DNA from: Coffea arabica
Taxonomy: Eukaryota > Streptophyta > Magnoliopsida > Gentianales > Rubiaceae
Length of the DNA stretch: 64,000 nucleotides
Assembly: GCF_036785885.1 (NCBI RefSeq)
Contig: NC_092323.1
Span: 18,608,501 to 18,672,500, forward strand
Direction of reading: 5' to 3'
In this document: positions 13,200-23,327 of the stretch, in pieces
Layout: every line of letters begins with the position of its first letter
Numbering within the stretch: position 1 is the first letter of the stretch
The notes under the pieces: generated by a model
Seen by the model: only the letters and a program-made list of their open reading frames with translations
What the model was told of the DNA's origin: nothing
Databases searched by the model: none
Program-made: the position numbers and the translations under genes

Positions 13200-13300
13200 G
13201 GATACGGGGCGGGAACGGTCATCAGATTGACCGTTCCCAAGCGGTCTCCTCACAAGCAGAAAGGAAAGGCAAGAAATGTACTACGTCAGCAGCCTTCAGC
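13200..13300 (+). repeat. Left terminal inverted repeat of MULE with internal hairpin
   Basis: After GGATACGGGGC comes a palindrome with arms GGGAACGGTC and GACCGTTCCC around an 8-nt loop (13211-13238). A further CGGTC and the shared CTCCTCACA follow. The right repeat has the same layout. Confidence 0.85.
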
Positions 13301-13499
13301 AGACTTCCAAAACGACGTCGTTTCAATATAAATGAAGGGAAAAAAAATAGATGATGGTGTTGACCGTAACGGACCGTCAGCACCAATGGCAAGCAAAGTC
13401 CCGCCTAAAATGAAACATTCCCCAAGAAGAGCCCTACTTACACTCCCTCCCAAAGGAAGCGGTTGCTGAAATTAACAAATGTAAAAAAATAGGGCAAGA

Positions 13500-13737
13500 T
13501 TGGAGTGGAGGAACTAAAAGAGGAAACTAGAAGACGGGCAACAAAGTGCGACATTGGCAAAAGTTGTGGAACAGCGGCATCGTTGAAGGAAAATAAGAGC
13601 AAAGAGAAGGAAGAAGTGGTGGCGGAAGTAAAAGTTTTTGGTGATTGGGGTTTAATAAAAGAAGAAGAAAGTTGAACCCAAGTTTGAAAGTGGAAGATCG
13701 TGGGATTCGAAAGTAGTGAACGTCCACAAATCAGTCA
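13500..13737 (+). promoter_or_regulatory. Possible 5' leader exon of the PMD/Ulp1-like gene
   Basis: A GT donor (AATCAGTCAG followed by GTAAAA) ends this stretch at about 13738. The first coding exon begins directly after an acceptor (AAACAG) at 15639. A leader exon near the left terminus, spliced over the tandem repeats, is therefore plausible. No transcript evidence is available and the 5' limit is arbitrary. Confidence 0.3.
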
Positions 13738-14229
13738 GGTAAAACATGAGGAAGCCTAGAATGATATAGTAATGCATGCTATTTGACCAAAAAGTGGAAA
13801 AATCTTACTTTCTGGATGTTGTTGGTGTACACTATCATGATTGTACAGAGGGATGTCACACATGCAAAATTTTGTGTATAGTAATTGATAAGTGCAGCGT
13901 GATAGGAACATTACGTGTTAGCCTTTGATCGTCGAAACAGGATAGTGGGAAAGGAGGGGAAAATGTTGCGGCACAACCGCTTGAGAAAATGTGTGCATGG
14001 ATCTGGGAGGGAGTTCGTAGGTGTAAAAAATTGGTGTACGTTCTAATTACTATATGCTGAGTAGATGTACAATATGTTGAGTGTGTGATACACTGCGTTA
14101 TCAAATAGTCACAAGATAATTCAGTGAAGGATGGGTCATACAGCATGTTGGCTAAAAATTATGTTATGGTATGTGAGAAAAAAGTGACATGGAGAAACAT
14201 TGATATGGTGTGTTAAGTGTAAAGTATTA

Positions 14230-15640
14230 ACATAAGAAACGTTAGTTTGGGATGGGTATGTTGTATTTGATATTTCAGATCTGTATGTCTAGTATAGTAG
14301 TTGGTGTGTATGAACACAATGTTGGCTAAGTCTTACTTTTTGCGGACTAACAGGCACAGAGAAGAAATAGAGTACAAATATTAGTGTAAAATTGGTATGT
14401 CGTATTTTGATCGTCATTACTGTATGTCTATTATATTAGTTCAAGTGCATGAATACAATGTTAAATAAGTCATACATGTTGTCCTTTAACTGTTACATGA
14501 TTTGGATTAACAGGTACAGGACAGAAAGAGAACATAAATGTTAGATTGAAAATGGAATATGGTATTTGGGACTGCATTGATGTATGTTTATTGTAATAGG
14601 TGTTGTGCATGAACAAAATGTTGGATAAGTGTTACATGGTGTGGATTAACAAGTACAGAGAAGAAACAGAATAGAAATGTTAGTGTATAATTGGTATGTC
14701 ATATTTGAGACTTCGTTGGTGTATGTTTATTGTATTCGTTGCTATGCATAAACACAATGTTGGATAACTGTTACATGTTGTGGATTAACAGGAATAGGAC
14801 ACAAATAGAATAGAATTGATCGTTTGAATTTTATATGTCGTATTTGGGTCATCATTGGTATATGTTTATTGTATTAGTTTATGTGCATGAACACAGTGTT
14901 CCATAAGTGTTACTTGTTGTAGATTAATAGGCACAGAGAAGAAACAGAGTAGAAAATTTAGTGTCAAATTGGTATGTCTTTTCTGGATATTCATTAGTGT
15001 ATGCCTATTCTATTAGTTCACGTGTATGAACACAATGTTGGATAAGTCTTACATGTTGTTGGATAACTGTTACATGGTGTGGATTAACAGGAATAGAACA
15101 GAAAGAAAAGAGTAAGGTTAGATTGAAATTGGAATGTCGTATGTGGGACTACATTGATGTATGTTTATTATATTAGTTCTTGTGTATGAACAAAGTGTTG
15201 GAAAAGTGTTACATGGTGTTGGATAACTGTTACATGGTATGGATTAACAGGCACAGGCCAGAAAGAGGAGAAATGTTAGATTGAAATTGAAATTTGCTTC
15301 CATTTGACACTGCATTGATGTATGTTAATTGTATTAATTCTTTTGCATCAACAAAGTGTTGGAAAAGTGTTACATGGTGTGGACTAATAGGCACAGGCCA
15401 GAAAGTGAAGAGAAATGTTAGATTGAAATTCAAATTTGCTTCCATTTGAAACTGCATTAATGTATGTTAATTGTATTAGTTCTTGTGCATGTTCACGGTT
15501 GTGTTGGATAAGTGTTACATGGTGTGGATTAATAAGTACAGAGAAAAAATAGAGTAGAAAAGTTAGTGCGTAATTGGTATGTCGTATTTGAGACTTCGTT
15601 GGTGTATGTTTATTATATTCATTGCTATGTATAAACAGGA
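14230..15640 (+). repeat. Degenerate subterminal tandem repeats, about nine copies of 140-160 bp
   Basis: The recurring core reads roughly GTTGGATAAGTGTTACATG, then GGATTAACAGGCACAG, then a GAAGAAACAGAGTAGAAATG-like block, GGTATGTCGTATTTG and ATGTTTATTGTATTAGTT. Cores with the TTAACAGG word occur near 14347, 14505, 14641, 14781, 14921, 15080, 15240, 15382 and 15526. Copies are clearly diverged. The acceptor and start of the first coding exon (AAACAGGATGGCACGGATAAG) look like a further modified copy. Confidence 0.8.
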
Positions 15641-18600
15641 TGGCACGGATAAGAAGCAAAAGACGGAACAAGAGTTTAGACGAAAATGAAGGAATAGAGG
15701 CAGCGGGGACAAGTGAAGTTAGACAACCAGTTCCACCGCTGAATGCGTGGATGAAGTTTAGGTAATGTTGGTGTTTATTAAAAATAATAATGATGAGTAG
15801 AATGCACAGTTAATCGGTTAATATTGAATATGTGTAGGAAGGAGTATGAAAGCACCGTTCCAGCGAAAGGCATTAAGATAACAGAGGTACGCATAAGAAC
15901 TAAATGAAACATTAATTTGGAAAGTTGGGGTGCGGTAAAAGTAATCAACACAATCAGAAAAGGGTTAATATCAGAAACCTCCCTCTTGGTTTCTTAGAAT
16001 CGCACCTAGCACCCTCCATGTTATCAAAATCACACTTAGCACCACAAGAATGACAACTTTGATGTCATTGTCAGCCCCTCTATTTGAAAATAGTAGTAAA
16101 AAATGAAGTATAGGAGAGAGACTTTATTTTTGTTCCTCTTTTATCCATAACCCAAAATGAGTATACTTCGTAGGAGCAAAACAGGTATAAATCTTGATTT
16201 TTAGTATACGTAAATGATCATATAATAAATAATAGGATAGCATCAGGGTTGTAATAGGATTTGTATGAAACTGTAACCGAATTTGTTATTTTGTAGACCA
16301 TGGAGTACGACGATATGTATCGTTTGGAGAGATGCGAGGTAAATAAGGTTGTTAGATCAATCATTCTTGAACAGGGTAACACGTTTTGAAAATTTTGTAA
16401 TTTTGTGTAACACATTAGTGTACATATGGGTACAATACGTAATAATCGTATCTCTTATGATAGGTTTTACGGATAGTTCAATTAGAGTTACAATTTGTAA
16501 AAAAATATAACATTATTCAGAATAGTTATCAAAAAATTCTTAAAAAAATTTTCTGATTTTTTTATCTGTTTTGGTATACAGTTTTGTTCTTAGTTTTGTA
16601 GTGGAGTATTGGTCTCCGTATACTGCATAGATTATTTATAAATTATGGCCATTCAACTTTAGTTGTGGTATAACATTATTTATCCAGATTTTTTTTTGCC
16701 TCTGAATGAGTTAAGGTTATTTGTGGCATGGGGTAGATGTTGGTGATTTTTGAATAATTTGTTATCTTTTGATTAGGATAATCTGTCACATCCCACTGCC
16801 AGGGGTGCTAGGTATGATAATATTAACTTGAGAGGTGTCAGATGTGATTAGAACAAAAGTCAGGGGAGGAATTATACTATTAACCCATTAGAAAATGATG
16901 ATGACATTAGGAATGATTAACGATTATATGCATCGAATGCAGTATAATAAAATGGTCAAAGCAGCATATGATAAATTGAGCGAGGAAGAAGTACAGAAGC
17001 GAAAAGAGAACTATTGGAAAGAAAAAGAGGAGTATAAGAGAGAAATGACGCGACTTGGAAAGACTATACCGCCAATAAAGCAGTATAAGGTAATCACAAA
17101 GCATGGATGAAGTTTAGGTTTGTATGTAATAATCTGTGTATGACTAACTAAGTTTTTCGCTTGAATTTGATTATAGAATCCGAAGTACACCATTCGTTAT
17201 TCACCAAATCAGATGGTTTGGTTAGCATCGAACATTGATGAAACAAAAAAACAGCAAATCAGAGATATGGGGTTTGGAGGGCTGCTGGAAATACAGTGTC
17301 GCTCCATTCCGAACGGCATAGGAACCTGGCTGGTCGACAATTTTAATCCTACACTAAGCAGCTTTCAATTACATGGAGATGGTGTGCTACCCCTAACAGT
17401 AAAAGACATCGGTTTCATCCTTGGAATCCCAAATGATGGCCCCTTACCAGTTGAAGATGCTGATAGCAGTGAGGGTGGAGATTCTGGACCAAGTCGCCGA
17501 ACATACAAATGGAAAGAGCTGCCGGAGGAGTTAGTATCCATGAGCAGTGGGGACGAGTTCAAGCGACTATTTGTTGCATTTGCTTGTGGATGTCTATTGG
17601 CTCCAACTACACGGGCTGAGCATAAAATCCGGCTATGGGATTGCACGAAGGTGGTTACTGAGGTGGCCTCATTAAACTGGGCCCAGTACATTAGAAATGT
17701 ACTATGCAATAGGATATTAGAAGTGCAGAAGAAAAGCGGAAAGCAGCACCAATATGTTGGGGGCTGCATCTTTGTTCTACTGGTAAGTTTAATTACACGT
17801 TATTGAAAGTTAGTAAGTCATTTAACTAGTAGGGGATGCAACGATTTTGAAATTTTAATTAGGCACATGAAGGTTGTTTATGCAACGTACATATTATGAT
17901 ATGATAAGTGAGTATGAAGGACGGGAAAGAGGATTGTCGAACAAACGGGACATTAGATATAAATAAAATTTTGAAATTCGTGATACATATATTGTTTGCA
18001 AATGATATAAATGATGAGTCAGTCGCCAATTTGCTTGCAGGTGCATTACCTCGATCGAGTGACAATACTAAAGCATAGAGTGGCTCGAGTTACACCAAGA
18101 GCAAAGGCATGGACAGATGCTTTAATTTCACAGCGGGATGCATTGGAGATCGATAATCTCGGAGGTTATGGAAAAGGAAAACTAGTAAGAGAGATAATTA
18201 TTTTTTTGCTTCGATAAGGATTGTAACTTACTAGTTAATATGTATAAGACACACATACCATGTACTTACGAAATGATGGTTTGACTTTATTTTCGTAGAT
18301 TGGGGCGCATGAAGAGGAAGAGGCTGAATCAGGTGCACAGATAAATGAACTACCCCCTGAGCTAGTTGGAATAATGATGGACAGCGGTCATCATGACATT
18401 GCTGTAAGCTGCCTAACTTTTCTTAGAAGAAAGTTCATTCTGTAATGTTGTTGCTTAAGAGCAAATGTTATGCATTTATACTGATGTTTTTGTAAGCAGC
18501 CAAACCTACGTAACTGGGGAAAGTTATCTTGTCCGATACAATCATGATAAATCTTCCATGACCGCATACAATCATTTTGCGTTTGCTATGCATAACATAC

Positions 18601-21600
18601 AAAAATAGGAAAGTTAGTTGTAAGTGGAGTTTGGGACAAATAAGTTACACCCAATCGTTTGTTAAGCTTTGTAAAAGGTGGCAACATTTTTCAAATACCG
18701 GTCACAAATAACACTATTGTTGTGATCTAAGCTAGGTACATTTCTTGCATAGAACAGATCGTGTCGTATTTTCCATATTCTATGACAGAAAAGAGCAGTG
18801 AAAAAAATTCTCGCATATTATTCATGCAAAATATAAAAGTAACTATCATAACCTCATTCGATTCGAGTGGCAAATACAGCTGAAGGCATTTTCACATATA
18901 ACTGGATATTCATAACTTAGTCATGAAAAATATTTCACCAATTGAAAGTGAAAAGGCAGATTTAGTGAGATCCACGAGGAAGTAATACACATCAATGCAT
19001 AATTTGCTATTCATCTGTTCTGGATTAAGTCGAAACGAGCTATTCATTATAGTTTGTTAATGTATAAGCAGGCTGAGCTTTCAGAAGTGTACAGTATGAC
19101 AGTGAATTGTCAAAGAAGGATATTAAAGATTGCAGAAATATTGTGTTCTCATCCTAGGGCCAAAGCAGCAGCAACAGAGGTCGTTTCAAAGGAAAAGCAG
19201 AAACAGAGGCTGTCTGATTCAGAGCAGATACATCTTGATATGGAAAGCGAAGATCATTCAGAATATGAATCGGCTGAGGATGGAAAGGACTCCAAAGATC
19301 TCGATGACGGTGATAGTGAAAAAGAACAAGATGCCGGCGGTACTGCCGATGACATTGGGACGTCAATCAGATCAATAGATGAGACTGAACCAACAAATCG
19401 GCAATCAATAGGGCAGAAGACGGTTGAAAAAGAGCAAAGTGGGAGAACTAGTGATGGAAAGGAGGCAGAAAATGATGGCATCACAGGTGATGGGAAGGAC
19501 ATTTCATTCAGTGGAAACAAGGCAAATGATACCCCACCAATTGGCCAACTTGATTCACGAGACGTTGAAGTACATACTGACCATATAACAAGCATTTCTG
19601 ACCGCATTACGGATGAAGCCACACAACATATGCAGCATGATTGCTCAACAGGTCCCATACAAATTGAGCATCCTTTGGATGGGCCAAACACACCGAGAAG
19701 GTTGCGGTCTTATAGTCGCAAAAGGAAAGGTTAGTAAACTTGGTGGCTGTCAAGAATTTGATATACGAATTTCCATGAATTTATTGTATTATGTTCTGTC
19801 GACTGTAAACCCTGATACCGTTGAGGCTGAATTATTGCGTAATGCATTTTAGTTTTGCATATCAATTGAAGAGTACTTGGCTGATCGGTTAATCGATTAA
19901 ACTTTACTGCCCTGCTGCTGACCTATTAATTTTTTGTATAACACGCATACCTAAGCATTATTCTGTCAGTGTGAACTAATTATTGAATTATGTTTTCTGA
20001 TGTATTGATATCTTCAGCAGCTGTTGAAGATGAGAATGAGGGGAGACCAACTCGGGCAACGAAGAAAAGCAGCATGCTACGGTCAGCCGAGTACCTTCTG
20101 CCTTCACACGTAACAGTCAGCACGTACGATAAAAGGATCGCTGCATTCGCGTGGGAGGTAGATCAGAATCCCAAGTAAGGTTCCAATGTGTTTATAATAC
20201 GATTATAAGGTTATGCTACAGCCACTTAAGAATTTATAGTTGCCACTATTTGTTAAGTGCATCTCTCCAGTCCATTCCTAATGAATTCATGCATGTTTTG
20301 AGGTTAACTCAATGTCCCTCTTCTTCGATTTAATTATTTGTTAGTCACCAAGTTAAGACTAGCAAAATGTACTTCCTGTTAGGTGTTAGTTACTTGATTA
20401 TTTGTACATGTGGAATGGAGATTAGATATAGAATACTCAAATGTTACTTTTGAGAATGTTAGACGGATTCTTGAACCCATAATCACGAAAAAATAGCAAA
20501 GTCGTGAGTGGGTTTGAGTCGTTTTAGCCACGAGGATGTAAGAAATAGGACCTGAAGTTATGATAAGGAGGGTGTGTAAGACTTTTTCTGAAATTTTTTG
20601 AATTCACAAAGGAGGAGAGTGAGACTGTCAAAAGCTGAATGGGGGTATCTGAAATTATCCCTTTTATAAATAGTCAGTCATTTCTTGCATGTTGCCTTTG
20701 AATTTTTATGCTCTCCCAGTTAGAATTAAAGTTGGTTTGCAGTGGCATCACTTCTTCTTAGAAGACGGTTGTAAAATTTCTCCCAAATTACGTATCTTTT
20801 ACTACTTGATTATAATGAAGAAGTAGCAGAAGGTAGTAAAATTTCTCCATCCTAGGGGATGCATGGTTTATTAGTGCTACTATTTGTTGGCTGAAACTGA
20901 GTGTAACAACTTGAGAAAGCATTTACATTTTTGTAACTCATGGTTGATAAGAACTGGCAAATTTAAATAGCGCCTCCTTTTGTCTCGCGTAATGGCAGGG
21001 AGACTCTCATTCAAATGTTTCAACTTTCTCTCACACGAGATGACCTCAAGACTCTTTGTGATGGCATGCATGTCTCGACTCGGGTTAGGCATATTTGACA
21101 CATACGACAAATAATACATTGTGTTGGTTTGGTAAGGTAAAGTGATAGGTTTTTGAAATGGCAGTAACTAAATCAATTCTGTCACTGTGTTGTGAATAAA
21201 CAGGTCATCGACATGTTTGCCCGGCATATCAACTGGGGCGGGGCGACTAGCACAACCAATAGAGTCAAACGCTATATTGTCGAGCCTATAGCAGTTGTAA
21301 GCATTAAAATTGTTGTTGGCTAATGGCAAGTTATTCATTAAACTATTATGAAAATTTCGCACAAATGCATGTTATAATCTTATACTAATTCTGAAAATCA
21401 CCGTTAACACTTATATTCCCTTGTACTGATTATTAACAGGATGGCATCCTGCATCTTCGAAAATTCGATGCACAGTCGGATGACATCCTAACTGCTAAGC
21501 TTATGAAGTTGTTCAAGATCCGCGGCCCGGATAATTCGGCTAATCCTTCCAAGTGTCAGTTGGTATGGACATAATCTTATCGTAACTATTGCTGAGTTTG

Positions 21601-22386
21601 TATTTATTGGCAAATTATTAGTAAACATGAAAATTATGGTAGTTTAGCATTGAAATGGTTTTTGCTCTGCATCAGATTCTTGTCCCTGTCTGCGTAGATA
21701 GTTACTGGTTCGTGTACTCCTTCCATGTCACGCATCACGTAGTCCATCTGCTAGACCCTGACCCACAACAAGCAAAAAGCAAAGATATTACAGTTCTAAA
21801 GCGCCTGGTATGATTGTTTATGGGAATAGTTCATTGATTTTTACCATATGTTGAGTTACTTGACCGTGTTTCGTGCAGCAACGTGGCCTTGGACTGATAA
21901 TGGCAGCTAAATTTGGGATGAAAATTGACTTTGCAAGTTTCAAACTCGAAGTTGCTGATGTCCCTCATCAGTCACCCGATAGCTGGTATAATATCGGATC
22001 TTCCATGTCCTTTTCCCCGATAGCTTATCACTGCAATGGTGTACTACCATCACTTTACTATATTATCCTTATTCCTGAGAAGATTCATGTTGATCTGACC
22101 AGGTTCGATAGTGGAGTTTTCACGATGACCTTTCTTGAATACTGGAGTGGAAGATTGGCTATGCGAATTACAAAGGTGTGGTCACGTTTTGTAACTTTCT
22201 TTGTACGTACGTGTGGCAATAAAATGGTTAATAAATTGGACTTAATCGTGGTGCTGATTATCAGAGGTGAAATTGTGGCAGGAAAATATTACGAAGTATC
22301 GAATGCTGTACACCACGCGGCTTTGTAGTTCGGAGCATAATACGAAGTTTGTAGACACTATTTCCGCCATGCTTGGGAGTAAATAG
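15640..22386 (+). CDS. Plant-mobile-domain / Ulp1-like protein of the MULE (14 exons)
   Basis: The proposed exons are 15640-15761, 15838-15886, 16892-17089, 17177-17782, 18041-18184, 18299-18403, 19072-19729, 20018-20174, 20999-21083, 21204-21296, 21440-21562, 21676-21807, 21879-22175 and 22267-22386. All have GT-AG borders and compatible phases, giving an unbroken 962-aa frame. Residues about 124-345 form a PMD-like domain (GFGGLLEIQCRSIP, WLVDNFNP, LTVKDIGFILGIP, LFVAFACGCLLAPTTR, YVGGCIFVLLVHYLDRV). An acidic low-complexity linker follows (about 430-625). The C-terminal part is a Ulp1 (C48) fold: VIDMFARHINW, ILVPVCVDSYWFVYSFH, VVHLLDPDP, FDSGVFTMTFLEYW. The catalytic His and Cys positions read Tyr790 and Ser902, so it is probably not an active protease. 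A 117-nt in-frame segment (21986-22102) looks like an extra intron; splicing it would bring the Gln motif close to DSG and give 923 aa. Introns were placed by eye. Confidence 0.8.
15962..16886. mobile_element. TIR element of the GGGTTAATATCAGAAACC family inside intron 2
   Basis: The left end starts GGGTTAATATCAGAAACCTC. The right end is a degraded inverted copy that includes GGGGTGCTAGGTATGAT and ends TATTAACCC. Flanks TCAGAAAA (15954-15961) and TTAGAAAA (16888-16895) look like a diverged 8-bp target duplication, with one extra base at 16887. The same family forms 34442-35590. The insertion abuts exon 3 of the PMD/Ulp1-like gene. Confidence 0.7.
16297..16338 (+). other. Candidate 42-nt cassette exon in intron 2
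   Basis: Bounded by TTTTGTAG and GTAAATAAG, this 42-nt segment reads TMEYDDMYRLERCE and is phase 0 on both sides, so it could be included or skipped without a frame change. It lies within the TIR element in intron 2. There is no support beyond splice-like borders and an open frame. Confidence 0.25.
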
Positions 22387-23327
22387 TAAATGGTTGCAAG
22401 AGCATCTTCAACAGGGATGTAATTTGTTGTTTCTGCTATGCATAATAGCAAAGGATATTTTTTGAAACAGTGATGGCATGATTTTGTTTTTTTGGACACA
22501 TTAGCGCCAATATTTGCAGCTACTTGTAATTTAAGTTAGGTTTTGAGTTGTCACTAGAATATTGTCAGTAATAACATTAGCCGATCATTAATTGTTTTAA
22601 ATCTGTCTGTGACTTTATGCCAACTACTTGTAATACCGGCACTACGAAGATTATGGACAATGAAGAGTAGTGGCAAAATTCATGACTTATTAGAAACACG
22701 TTATGACACTGATAGTGCCATTGCTCGTTCTTATCGCCTTCACGCTTTGTACGCAGGGTTTATTAATTGACATGGATTGGTATATATCTGCTTTCGTAGT
22801 TGAAAGTGTGTTACATAGAGCACGTAAAAAGTTGGGTCATACTGTTGTTGTATAAGACATCTTGAATCTTGCGCAAGTTTATAACTTTCACATGATCGCA
22901 CTTTATATTAGTCAGACTGGTAATAAATTGCATCAAATATTAGAGATACTAGTTTTGGCCATTTTCAACAGCGCGTAACTTTGGTTGCACACGGCGTAAC
23001 TTTGTTTGCACCATGTGTAACTTTAGTACAAAATTACTTGTTGGTCCCACACACGGTGAAAAAATTGATGTCCATTAATTATCTGGATCGCACAATTTGT
23101 TGATGCCAAAATTATCCCTCAACAGCTCAGGCGAGGTCATTCTTGCCCCGTTTTCAGTGTTTAATATACTGACCCCTGTTACAAAATTTCTCGTCTAACC
23201 GTACTTTACTCAGAGGCCCATTTCATACTCTCATTTTATTGACATTGGACCAAAGCTCAAACTGTAATGGTTACCTTAACAATTAGTTGCACGTATACTA
23301 AAGCAGAAGAATCACCCATTTTTTTTA
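22387..23327. other. MULE non-coding spacer
   Basis: This is the 3' flank of the PMD/Ulp1-like gene. Near 22974-23032 a word of the form GCGTAACTTTG.TTGCAC is repeated about three times in tandem. I see no further gene. Confidence 0.5.

Noticed and set aside
14230..15640. CRISPR-like array
   Set aside because: Units are long, diverged and have no unique spacers; this is a plant transposon arm.
17365..17769. 134-codon frame antisense to exon 4 of the PMD/Ulp1-like gene
   Set aside because: It mirrors a strongly supported exon on the plus strand and has no domain.
19254..19691. 145-codon frame antisense to the acidic linker exon
   Set aside because: It is Ser/Pro-rich only because the opposite strand encodes an acidic linker.
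20460..20665. Another full TIR element in an intron of the PMD/Ulp1-like gene
   Set aside because: Only a right end (GGTATCTGAAATTATCCC) is clear; no left partner or duplication was found.
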